Made by a program: the position numbers and the translations under genes
The notes under the pieces: model-generated
Database searches by the model: none
What the model saw: only the letters and a program-made list of their open reading frames with translations
Told to the model about the DNA's origin: nothing
Part shown: piece by piece, positions 1-5,660 of the stretch
Layout: each line of letters starts with the position of its first letter
Numbering within the stretch: position 1 is the first letter of the stretch
Assembly: GCA_043818215.1 (NCBI GenBank)
Contig: JBDRGC010000492.1
Span: 1-8,201 of the forward strand
Reading direction: 5' to 3'
DNA from: JBDRGC01 sp043818215
Lineage (GTDB): Bacteria; Chloroflexota; Anaerolineae; Anaerolineales; UBA11858
DNA length: 8,201 bases

Positions 1-1
1 T

Positions 2-27
2 CCCCAATCCCCAATCCCCACCCCTCC
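2..27. repeat. C-rich heptamer repeat (CCCCAAT), truncated by window edge
   Basis: Two CCCCAAT units and a degenerate third (CCCCACCCCTCC) run to within two bases of the first start codon. Four C4 runs are separated by 3, 3 and 1 bases, so the opposite strand could form a G-quadruplex. The same unit recurs at 2897-2969. The array is cut by the window edge, so its full length is unknown. Confidence 0.75.
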
Positions 28-28
28 A

Positions 29-268
29 ATGACCCGCATCACTCCCCCCCGACATATTGTCTGGTGTACAGACGAAATCGACTTGAACGACCCCTTTCAG
101 CGCAAGTGGTATATGCGTCAGGTATTGCTGCGCGGGCGGGCGGAGGACTTATCCAATCTGAACCTGGATGAGTTAGCGCTGTGGTTGGACGAGTTCAATC
201 TGCCCCCGGAATTATCCGATTTGTGGAAGGGGTTTTTGGAGGCGCGTCGACATGCAGATGAGAGCTAA
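29..268 (+). CDS. Small DUF6922-like protein, putative antitoxin partner of the downstream nucleotidyltransferase
   Basis: A 79-residue soluble, acidic, mostly helical protein. Near the N-terminus it has HIVWCTDEIDLNDPF followed by an RKWYMRQVLLRGRAEDL segment. This W..D...PF.R.W..RQVL..G pattern is the one I associate with small proteins encoded just upstream of AbiEii-type nucleotidyltransferases (DUF6922-like). Its stop codon overlaps the next gene by 17 nt, so the two are surely co-translated, which is typical of toxin-antitoxin pairs. The antitoxin role is inferred from position and size; no DNA-binding domain of the classical AbiEi type is visible. There is no Shine-Dalgarno sequence before the ATG, which sits directly after the C-rich repeat. 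A start farther upstream, outside the window, cannot be excluded because the frame stays open to the window edge. Confidence 0.7.
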   Translation: MTRITPPRHIVWCTDEIDLNDPFQRKWYMRQVLLRGRAEDLSNLNLDELALWLDEFNLPPELSDLWKGFLEARRHADES

Positions 269-932
269 AGGCGTAATCACTGCTCTACAACGTGATTTGT
301 TGGCATTGTTTGCCAGCCTGCCAGACCAGCAATATTTTTATCTAACTGGCGGCACTGCTCTGGCTGAGTTTTATCTGGGCCATCGCCTATCGTTTGACCT
401 GGATTTTTTTACCAGTCAAGATGGATTGATCCAGCCGTTTTCATATCAACTAGAAAAGGCTTGTGAGAATCATGGCTGCCACGTGACGGTTGTGCGCCGC
501 TTTGCCACATTTGTGCAGTTTACGGTTGATCGGGGAGATGAGTCTCACAAGATTGATTTGGCTCTGGATTCGCCCTTTAGATTTGAATCGACTGTGCAGG
601 CAGAGTACGGGGGGTATGTCAACGATTTCGCTGATTTGAAGGTAGATAAATTGCTGGCTTATTTTGGACGTGCCGAGCCGCGTGATGCAATTGACCTGCA
701 TTTTTTGATGCAGATCGAACCGTTAGATGTTCTTCTCGAATTGGCTCCCCAGAAGGACCCCGGGTTTGATCTGTACTGGTTTGCTGTGGCGTTGAATCGG
801 GCCAAGGCATTTCCTGACGAATTAGAACGCTGGCCGGTAAAGATGTTGATGGACGTTGACCCGGTGGCCCTTAAGCAAAATTTTCAAAGTCTGGCGGCGG
901 AGATATTATCCCGGCTGACTTCGCAGGTGTAA
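252..932 (+). CDS. Nucleotidyltransferase, AbiEii/AbiGii toxin family
   Basis: A 226-residue protein with the full motif set of the AbiEii/AbiGii (PF08843) DNA polymerase beta-like nucleotidyltransferases. It has GGTAL at residues 33-37, then R45, S47 and the metal-binding pair D49/D51 in SFDLDFF. KIDLALD at 100-106 carries a further acidic position. DLKVDKLLAYFGRAEPRDAIDL at about 128-149 supplies the conserved lysines and the R..D pair. Characterised relatives (AbiEii, MenT) are type IV toxins; some transfer nucleotides to tRNA 3' ends. The substrate here cannot be read from the sequence. GGAGG at 238-242, 9 nt upstream, supports the ATG at 252 over the ATG at 258. The gene overlaps the putative antitoxin by 17 nt and is followed 4 nt later by the Nudix gene. 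No key residue is missing, so it is probably active. Confidence 0.9.
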   Translation: MQMRAKGVITALQRDLLALFASLPDQQYFYLTGGTALAEFYLGHRLSFDLDFFTSQDGLIQPFSYQLEKACENHGCHVTVVRRFATFVQFTVDRGDESHKIDLALDSPFRFESTVQAEYGGYVNDFADLKVDKLLAYFGRAEPRDAIDLHFLMQIEPLDVLLELAPQKDPGFDLYWFAVALNRAKAFPDELERWPVKMLMDVDPVALKQNFQSLAAEILSRLTSQV

Positions 933-936
933 CTAC

Positions 937-1566
937 ATGGAAAAAATGATCACTCCCCGCTGGCTCGAATGGGCACGCGAAATCCAGGCCCTGGCTCAAA
1001 GTGGCGCAACTTACACATTGAACGATTTTCAGACGATGCGATATCATCGTTTGATGGAAATTGCAGCCGAAATTATCAGCGAACATACCGGCCTGGAGAC
1101 TCAGACTCTATTCGAGGTGTTTCGTGATCAGAAAGGTTACGCCACCCCGAAAGTTGGCGTGCGCGGGGCCGTCTTCCGAGATGGCAAAATATTGCTGGTG
1201 CGCGAGATCTCCGACGGCGGCTGGACGATGCCCGGCGGCTGGGCCGATGTGGGTGATCGTCCCGCCGTGGCCGTGGAGCGCGAAGTCTGGGAGGAATCGG
1301 GGTTCCGCGTCAAAGCCAGGCGTGTGGTGGGAGTCTACGATGCCAACCGTTTCCCGCCGCAGGAACTTTTCCACGCTTTCAGGCTAACCTTCTTGTGTGA
1401 TCTCATCGACGGCCAGGCGACTCCCAGCAATGAAACCTCAGAGGTAGCCTTTTTCGCCGAAAACGAAATGCCCGCGGAACTCTCCATCAAGCGTACCGGG
1501 CGGCGTCATATCCGCGCAGCCTTCGCCATGTACGCTGACCCCAGTCTCCCGACGGTGTTTGATTGA
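937..1566 (+). CDS. Nudix hydrolase with N-terminal NUDIX_N_2-type helical domain
   Basis: A 209-residue protein. Residues about 5-60 (ITPRWLEWAREIQALAQSG..., RYHRLMEIAAEII) match the helical domain found before the catalytic domain in Bacillus YjhB-type enzymes, which hydrolyse ADP-ribose or CDP-choline. The Nudix box starts at G101 and reads G-x5-D-x7-REVWEESGF, ending at F123. The catalytic REUxEExGU core is intact, while the first glutamate of the consensus is Asp107. Family members cleave nucleoside diphosphates linked to another moiety; the substrate here is not determinable. AGGTG at 925-929 gives a good ribosome binding site for the ATG at 937. It lies 4 nt after the nucleotidyltransferase and overlaps the next gene by one base, so it belongs to the same transcript. 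Its presence in a toxin operon is unusual. Confidence 0.92.
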   Translation: MEKMITPRWLEWAREIQALAQSGATYTLNDFQTMRYHRLMEIAAEIISEHTGLETQTLFEVFRDQKGYATPKVGVRGAVFRDGKILLVREISDGGWTMPGGWADVGDRPAVAVEREVWEESGFRVKARRVVGVYDANRFPPQELFHAFRLTFLCDLIDGQATPSNETSEVAFFAENEMPAELSIKRTGRRHIRAAFAMYADPSLPTVFD

Positions 1567-2249
1567 TGAGCGAGTACGAAATTATTTCTAACGAACCCTT
1601 CCGTCGCGTGGCAATGCCAATCAGCGAAGGATACGTTCCCCTGTGGTATGGCTATGTCGACGAGAGCGGTGATCCAGCCCCATTTTCGCAGCAACCATTG
1701 GTGCTGGTGGCTGTGCTTACGCAGTCGCCTCGTCAGCTTGAGTTGTTGATGCGGAGAACTTCAAAGAAAATAGGAGTAAAGTCGCGAGGCGGTGAACTCA
1801 AGGGTTCGCGTGTGGAAGAGACTATTATCGCGAAAACGCTTGAAGGAATGTGCCGATTATCAGTTTCTATCTTTGCGGTGGAAGTGGATAAATCCGTGAT
1901 CGTCAAGCCTCTCAGGGATACAGAAGACTTGTACGCATGGGCAACAGCTCGTTTGATTCGAACATGTCTGAAAAAATTCCCCCGTTTAGAACTCCATCTT
2001 GACAAGCGTTACAGTAACCCCGGTAGGCAAATATGGTTTGAACGCTGGATTCGGGATAAACTTATAGATATGTCTGGTATCTCGCTGATGTTACTGCAAG
2101 AGGACTCAATGTCCAGTAAACATCTTCAAGCAGCAGATTTCCTGGCTTGGTCAGCCGGTAAACAGGCTCGCGGAGATGACAGATTTTGGAATATTGTCAA
2201 AGAAAAAGTAGTTAGTTATGAAGTCATCCGCCGCGCACAGTGGCGTTAA
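1566..2249 (+). CDS. DUF3800 domain protein (predicted RNase H-like fold)
   Basis: A 227-residue protein with the DUF3800 (PF12686) signatures. These are YVDESGDP at residues 30-37, ELKGS at 77-81, LHLDKR at 143-148, and LQAADFLAW at 187-195. The acidic residues D32, D146 and D191 are the expected metal-binding candidates of the RNase H-like fold proposed for this family. DUF3800 proteins are common in defence islands and mobile regions, but their biochemical role is little known. I chose the ATG at 1566, whose A is the last base of the Nudix TGA stop (TGATG); a TTG at 1563 is possible but less likely. There is no strong ribosome binding site, so translation is probably coupled to the Nudix gene. 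The N-terminus is about 28 residues longer than in minimal members, which begin close to the DESG motif. Confidence 0.88.
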   Translation: MSEYEIISNEPFRRVAMPISEGYVPLWYGYVDESGDPAPFSQQPLVLVAVLTQSPRQLELLMRRTSKKIGVKSRGGELKGSRVEETIIAKTLEGMCRLSVSIFAVEVDKSVIVKPLRDTEDLYAWATARLIRTCLKKFPRLELHLDKRYSNPGRQIWFERWIRDKLIDMSGISLMLLQEDSMSSKHLQAADFLAWSAGKQARGDDRFWNIVKEKVVSYEVIRRAQWR

Positions 2250-2255
2250 ACACAC

Positions 2256-2356
2256 CAAGCGAGCTCACCCTGGGTGCCGATAACCACCGGCCCGTTCACC
2301 GGATTGGGTGTCTCCTACGGAGGCCCAGCGTTCCCAGGACTTACGATACTCGCTTG
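2256..2356. other. Strongly foldable ~101-nt intergenic element (structured RNA or hairpin repeat candidate)
   Basis: An outer perfect 8-bp helix joins CAAGCGAG (2256-2263) to CTCGCTTG (2349-2356). Inside it CCTGGG (2269-2274) pairs with CCCAGG (2333-2338). Within these lie two hairpins: CCGG with an 8-nt loop, and GTCTCC-TAC-GGAGGC, which has one G-U pair. The result resembles a closed multi-branch structure. I could not match it to a riboswitch, 5S, 6S or SRP RNA by eye. Because the pairing is symmetric, strand cannot be assigned. It lies between the DUF3800 gene and the phosphatase gene, so it could be a leader, a terminator region or a REP-like repeat. Confidence 0.5.
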
Positions 2357-2379
2357 TGACATAAGTATATCATTTGAAG

Positions 2380-2880
2380 ATGCCTGAGTCAAATACACTT
2401 GGCAACACGCTGACCGAATTGCCCTTCGATCTCACCGGGCGGATTTTCCGCAGCCCAATGCCCTTTGGCCCCTACGACTGGCAAAATGAGGTCTGGCCTG
2501 CCTACCAGGAAAATGACGTCTCCGCTGTTGTGGTGCTCATTGAACCGCAAGAGTACCTCGTCCACGCCCGGCGGGACTTGTTGGCCTTTTATCACTCCGC
2601 AGGGCTGGATGTGATTCACTTGCCGATCCCCGATTTCCGCATTCCACCAGATGTCAACGCTTTGGAAGACGCGATTGCCGCAGCCATCGAGCACGCCCAG
2701 GCGGGCGGCAATTTGGCGGCGCACTGCATGGCCGGAATGGGACGAACGGGTACTTTCATGGCTTGCATGGCAAAACGTCACCTGAGCCTGGACGGGGTGG
2801 AAGCCATCGACTGGGTGCGGCAATCCATCCCCGGAGCAATGGAAAACTCGCTGCAAGAGCACTTCGTGATCGAGTTGTGA
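2380..2880 (+). CDS. Dual-specificity / tyrosine-type protein phosphatase
   Basis: A 166-residue cysteine phosphatase of the DSP/PTP superfamily. The P-loop HCMAGMGRTG holds the nucleophile C116 and phosphate-binding R122 (CX5R followed by TG). LPIPDFRIPP at about 81-90 provides the general-acid D85 in the usual position 31 residues upstream. The N-terminal IFRSPMPFGPYD segment resembles the start of the CDKN3/KAP-like and related bacterial DSPs. There is no signal peptide, so it is cytoplasmic. The substrate could be a phosphoprotein, an RNA 5' end or a small phosphate ester. The start is uncertain: ATG at 2380 is used here and TTG at 2374 is the alternative, and neither has a good ribosome binding site. 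It is preceded by a foldable element rather than an obvious promoter. Confidence 0.87.
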   Translation: MPESNTLGNTLTELPFDLTGRIFRSPMPFGPYDWQNEVWPAYQENDVSAVVVLIEPQEYLVHARRDLLAFYHSAGLDVIHLPIPDFRIPPDVNALEDAIAAAIEHAQAGGNLAAHCMAGMGRTGTFMACMAKRHLSLDGVEAIDWVRQSIPGAMENSLQEHFVIEL

Positions 2881-2887
2881 GTTCCGA

Positions 2888-2896
2888 TGATAAAAT
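2888..2896 (+). promoter_or_regulatory. Extended -10 promoter candidate (TGATAAAAT)
   Basis: TGATAAAAT fits the extended -10 form TGnTAnAAT and lies just after the phosphatase stop. No -35 match is found at the usual distance, which extended -10 promoters can tolerate. The identical nonamer occurs at 3564-3572 upstream of cofC. Transcription would begin inside the heptamer array that leads to the 2H phosphoesterase gene. Confidence 0.35.
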
Positions 2897-2969
2897 CCAA
2901 TCTCTAATCTCCAATCCCCAATCTCCAATCCCCAATCCCCAATCTCCAATCCCCCAATCCCCAATCCCC
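2897..2969. repeat. Heptanucleotide tandem repeat, CCCCAAT / CTCCAAT
   Basis: AAT recurs at 2899, 2906, 2913, 2920, 2927, 2934, 2941, 2948, 2956 and 2963. That is ten units with a strict 7-nt period except for one 8-nt step caused by an extra C. Units alternate between CCCC and CTCC before the AAT. The array starts directly after the promoter-like box and ends one base before the AAAGG ribosome binding site of the next gene. The complementary strand is G-rich with quadruplex potential. Confidence 0.9.
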
Positions 2970-2980
2970 AAAGGCCAATC

Positions 2981-3535
2981 ATGCACGGACTTGTCTCCCT
3001 CCTCGATACAGAACATAACGCCAAAGTCGAAAGCCTATGGTACGCATTGCGAGACGAGTGCGGACTGAAGGATTTTTATGTTACGCCGCTGCCGCATTTC
3101 TCGTGGCAGGTGGCCGAAGATTACGATTGGGATGAACTGGAAGGGTTGTTGCAAAGTATTGCGGCCGAAGTGAAGCCTTTTACCATTCACACCGGGGGGC
3201 TGGCACTCTTCACTGGCGCAAATCCCGTGATTTATACTCCTGTGGTTCGCACAGCCGAGTTGAGTCGAATCCACCAAATGATTTGGGAGCGATTGGCCCC
3301 AGTCAGCGTCGGCGCTTGCCCGTGTTACGCTCCATCGTTTTGGATGCCTCACATCTCCCTGGCTTATAACGATGTAACTCCAGAAACCTTGAATTGCATT
3401 CTGAACCGCCTGGCTTTTCAGACTTACAACTGGGCCATCGAGGTAGATAATATCACTCTGATATACGAACCCGGAGGCACACTTGGCACAGTGAAGTACC
3501 AGTTTGATTTTGGCGGGAAAGATTCTGCGTCTTAG
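2981..3535 (+). CDS. 2H phosphoesterase, 2'-5' RNA ligase (LigT/ThpR-like) family protein
   Basis: A 184-residue protein carrying the two His-x-Ser/Thr motifs that define the 2H phosphoesterase fold: PHFSW (H39, S41) and PHISLAY (H124, S126). Their 85-residue spacing and the total length match the 2'-5' RNA ligase / cyclic phosphodiesterase families. Such enzymes open 2',3'-cyclic phosphates or act on 2'-5' linkages in RNA or on small cyclic nucleotides. The exact substrate is unknown. AAAGG at 2970-2974, six bases before the ATG, supports the start. It is separated from the phosphatase by the heptamer array and probably has its own promoter. The C-terminal half forms the expected beta-strand pattern, ending in VKYQFDFGG. 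Confidence 0.87.
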   Translation: MHGLVSLLDTEHNAKVESLWYALRDECGLKDFYVTPLPHFSWQVAEDYDWDELEGLLQSIAAEVKPFTIHTGGLALFTGANPVIYTPVVRTAELSRIHQMIWERLAPVSVGACPCYAPSFWMPHISLAYNDVTPETLNCILNRLAFQTYNWAIEVDNITLIYEPGGTLGTVKYQFDFGGKDSAS

Positions 3536-3563
3536 AAAGATAGGAACAAATTGCCGTCTAATC

Positions 3564-3572
3564 TGATAAAAT
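3564..3572 (+). promoter_or_regulatory. Extended -10 promoter candidate upstream of the hairpin and cofC
   Basis: TGATAAAAT is identical to the box at 2888-2896. It lies 30 nt after the 2H phosphoesterase stop and about 220 nt upstream of cofC, with no -35 match at normal spacing. An 8-bp inverted repeat, ATTACCTT (3575-3582) and AAGGTAAT (3609-3616), follows directly. If used, the transcript would carry the hairpin element in its leader. Confidence 0.3.
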
Positions 3573-3617
3573 ATATTACCTTTGCAGTGAAAAGTTTGTA
3601 CAAAAAACAAGGTAATT

Positions 3618-3724
3618 AACCACAGATTTACCCAAAGGGCACGATGTCACGGATTGCACGGAAAAAACAAAAAGGAAACCCGTGACATCGTGCCCTATGG
3701 GTAAAATCAGTGTAATCCGTGGTT
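3618..3724. repeat. Palindromic MITE/REP-like hairpin element
   Basis: The ends are inverted (AACCAC at 3618-3623, GTGGTT at 3719-3724). A central perfect 16-bp stem joins 3637-3652 to 3680-3695, and further paired tracts such as TTTACCC/GGGTAAA lie between. The loop is A-rich (3653-3679). Sequences such as CACGGATTGCACGG and GTGTAATCCGTGG resemble the 'accacggattacacggat' type of dispersed repeats seen in many environmental bacterial genomes. There is no coding capacity. Confidence 0.75.
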
Positions 3725-3790
3725 CCGGCTCGTCCGGGATAGGTTTACGCAATTTGATTGACTGACCACTAGAAAGGATAGGATCAATCG

Positions 3791-4402
3791 ATGACCTTAT
3801 GGGCGATTGTCCCCGTGAAACCTTTGGGATTAAGCAGGTCACGTCTGGCGGGTATTTTTACCCAGGAAGAAAGGACGGACTTAAACCGGCATTTACTACG
3901 TAATACGCTCAATACTCTGGCGAAAGTCCCGGAAATCGAACACGTTTTGGTAGTCAGCCGGGATCAAGCTGTGCTATCTCTGGCACGGGAGATGGGGGCA
4001 CGCACGGTTCAGGAGAACGGCGACCCGGATATCAACGTGGCGCTGACCCGGGCTACAATTGTTGCTAAGACTTATTCAACGCAAGGGGTGTTGATACTGC
4101 CCGCGGATCTGCCGTTGATCACACCGGAAGATGTCGAGATGATGTTGGAGCGAGCTACGGATCCGCCGGTGGTTGTGGTGGCCCCTGACCGGCATAAGCG
4201 TAGCACGAACGCGTTATTGGTATGTCCGGCTGGATTGATCGAATACCACTATGGGGACGGCTCGTTCGAGAAACATTGTGAGTTGGCCCATGTTGCCGGG
4301 GCGCGCGTGGAAATATGCGAACTCCCCTCATTGACCCTGGATTTGGATAACCCCGAAGATTTGGCCTTGCTAGAGAAAGACCTGGATATGGATTTTGGCT
4401 GA
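3791..4402 (+). CDS. cofC: CofC, 2-phospho-L-lactate / phosphoenolpyruvate guanylyltransferase (coenzyme F420 biosynthesis)
   Basis: A 203-residue nucleotidyltransferase-fold protein. The N-terminus WAIVPVKPLGLSRSRLA (residues 4-20) is the nucleotide-binding signature. LILPADLPLI at 101-110 contains the metal-binding D106. DRHKRSTNALL at 133-143, YGDGSFEKH at 154-162 and LDLDNPEDL at 183-191 complete the CofC pattern. The enzyme joins GTP to 2-phospholactate or PEP, making the intermediate that CofD couples to the deazaflavin Fo. It acts in the cytoplasm. Its presence predicts an F420-producing host, although cofD, cofE and fbiC homologues are not in this window. GGAT at 3781-3784 serves as the ribosome binding site. 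The usual KSRL lysine appears as arginine (R16). It is flanked on both sides by palindromic elements, so it looks monocistronic. Confidence 0.88.
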   Translation: MTLWAIVPVKPLGLSRSRLAGIFTQEERTDLNRHLLRNTLNTLAKVPEIEHVLVVSRDQAVLSLAREMGARTVQENGDPDINVALTRATIVAKTYSTQGVLILPADLPLITPEDVEMMLERATDPPVVVVAPDRHKRSTNALLVCPAGLIEYHYGDGSFEKHCELAHVAGARVEICELPSLTLDLDNPEDLALLEKDLDMDFG

Positions 4403-4407
4403 CTACG

Positions 4408-4671
4408 TTTAGGAATGAGAATCAAATAACTTGCGCGTTTGTATCCTAACGCGAGCGCTGGTTGAGTAGCGCAGGCACACGTTTTTAGTGCCAGAGCGTA
4501 CACCTGCACTTGCGTTACGGTGCAAGTGTCGAAACCCAGCGGATTAAGGCAAATTAACTCATTTTCACGCCCCGCTTGGTTTCGATACGGCTCTCCGTCC
4601 CTCCGAGCCTACTCAACCGGCGCTACACTCAACTTTGGAAATGGGCAAGTTATTTGATCACCGTTCCTAAA
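4408..4671. mobile_element. Non-coding nested inverted-repeat element (MITE-like), 264 bp
   Basis: Terminal inverted repeats of 27 bp (4408-4434 and 4645-4671) match at 23 positions and share the uninterrupted core ATCAAATAACTTGC. Inside, a second pair (4455-4469 with 4609-4623) matches at 14 of 15 positions. A third pair (4526-4542 with 4572-4588) matches at 15 of 17, with CGAAACC against GGTTTCG. Small local hairpins occur at 4474-4492 and 4507-4528. There is no open reading frame of note and no obvious target duplication. The right end runs into the first base of an upstream ATG of the next gene. It fills the whole cofC-DUF4097 gap and may also act as a terminator. Confidence 0.72.
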
Positions 4672-4672
4672 T

Positions 4673-4678
4673 GGAGGT
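4673..4678 (+). promoter_or_regulatory. Ribosome binding site deciding the DUF4097 start
   Basis: GGAGGT lies 4 nt before the ATG at 4683. It overlaps the earlier in-frame ATG at 4671, which itself has no binding site, so 4683 is the likely start. Confidence 0.75.
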
Positions 4679-4682
4679 CAAC

Positions 4683-5612
4683 ATGTCGCCAGAAACAATC
4701 GAACGCACATTTAATGTTGAATCCCCCGCCCGGTTGAAGGTGGGCAATATCCGCGGGTCGGTGGATGTCCAACCCGGGTCAGACGGGGTTATCGAGGTAA
4801 CAGCAGTCAAGCACACAAATTCCGGCAGCAATGGTCAAACGCAGATCGTGATCGAGCAAACCGATGACGGCACAGTACTCATCGAATCAAAGTTCGAAAA
4901 TTCTGTGGTTTCCTGGTTTGGCCTAAACAAACCTTGCAAGGTAGATTTCATCATCCGCGTACCGCAGAAATGCTCGGTAAAGACTGGTTGTGTGAGCAGC
5001 AAGGCGTCAATTCAGGGATTGGATGGAGAGTTCAAGTTCAACTCCGTCAGCGGGGCGTTGAACCTGAAGGAACTCACCGGCCCGGTGGACTTTTCCAGCG
5101 TGAGCGGGCGCGTCACCGCTGAGGGGTTGGCCGGCCCCTTGAAGATGGACAGCGTTTCGGGGACGGTGCGGGTGACCGGGTCACAGATACCCTCGGTCAC
5201 CGGCAAAACCGTCAGCGGAAAAGTGACCCTTGAGACCCCACTGACCGAAGGGCCGTACAATTTCAACTCTGTTTCCGGGCAGGTGACCTTGATCACGCCA
5301 GAGGAAACGGGCTGCAACGTTAGTATCAAAAGCATCAGCGGGAGCGCGTCTACATCCCTCCCGATAACGACACTATCTGGCAACGAGCACAGCCAGTCCT
5401 TCGTCATCCAGGATGGCGGAGCGCAGGTCAGCGTTCACAGCGTATCGGGGCGGCTGCGAATCGTGACATCGGAAAACGGCGAGAATGCCCGCAGGGTGGC
5501 TGCCAAATCCGCGGAGCCGCCTCCCCCACCTCCAAGCCAGATGAGCATCCTCGAAAAAATCGAGCGCGGTGAAATATCGGTTGACGAGGCTTTGGGGAAA
5601 TTGAACGTCTGA
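4683..5612 (+). CDS. DUF4097 family beta-repeat protein with C-terminal SHOCT-like segment
   Basis: A 309-residue protein without signal peptide or membrane segment. The region from about 5 to 265 is a run of short beta strands typical of DUF4097 (YvlB/LiaX-like). An [S/T]-[V/I]-S-G turn recurs at residues 121, 139, 157, 176, 196, 217 and 253, mostly 18-21 residues apart, which suggests a beta-solenoid. A proline-rich linker (PPPPPP) follows. The last 22 residues, MSILEKIERGEISVDEALGKL and on, form the helix pair seen in SHOCT-like segments. In Bacillus YvlB that segment lies at the N-terminus; here it is at the C-terminus. Relatives are linked to envelope stress responses, but the role here is unknown. 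The GGAGGT placement supports the ATG at 4683 over the one at 4671. Transcription ends at the hairpin starting at 5623. Confidence 0.85.
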   Translation: MSPETIERTFNVESPARLKVGNIRGSVDVQPGSDGVIEVTAVKHTNSGSNGQTQIVIEQTDDGTVLIESKFENSVVSWFGLNKPCKVDFIIRVPQKCSVKTGCVSSKASIQGLDGEFKFNSVSGALNLKELTGPVDFSSVSGRVTAEGLAGPLKMDSVSGTVRVTGSQIPSVTGKTVSGKVTLETPLTEGPYNFNSVSGQVTLITPEETGCNVSIKSISGSASTSLPITTLSGNEHSQSFVIQDGGAQVSVHSVSGRLRIVTSENGENARRVAAKSAEPPPPPPSQMSILEKIERGEISVDEALGKLNV

Positions 5613-5622
5613 CTTGGCGAGT

Positions 5623-5646
5623 AGTCCGTTTCCACGGACTTTGTTT
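5623..5646 (+). terminator. Rho-independent terminator after the DUF4097 gene
   Basis: A perfect 7-bp stem, AGTCCGT-TTCC-ACGGACT (5623-5640), is followed at once by TTGTTT. It starts 11 nt after the stop codon. Downstream of the hairpin in the opposite direction there is no T tract, so it serves the + strand. It protects against read-through into the convergent thiolase. Confidence 0.82.
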
Positions 5647-5660
5647 AGCAGACGCCGGAT

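Noticed and set aside
1563..1565. TTG start for the DUF3800 gene
   Set aside because: The ATG at 1566, overlapping the upstream stop as TGATG, is a typical coupled start and needs no rare codon.
2256..2356. Known RNA class (5S rRNA, SRP, TPP, SAM, c-di-GMP riboswitch)
   Set aside because: None of the conserved core sequences of these classes could be found by eye, so only an unnamed structured element is reported.
2897..2969. Possible CRISPR array
   Set aside because: The unit is 7 nt without spacers, so it is a simple tandem repeat.
2389..3024. Long - strand reading frame with GLGIGDWGLEIGDW repeats
   Set aside because: It is the translation of the CCCCAAT array plus the antisense of the phosphatase gene. 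The phosphatase motifs on the + strand are clear.
3035..3610. 191-residue - strand frame
   Set aside because: It lies fully antisense to the 2H phosphoesterase, whose two HxS motifs and ribosome binding site identify the real gene.
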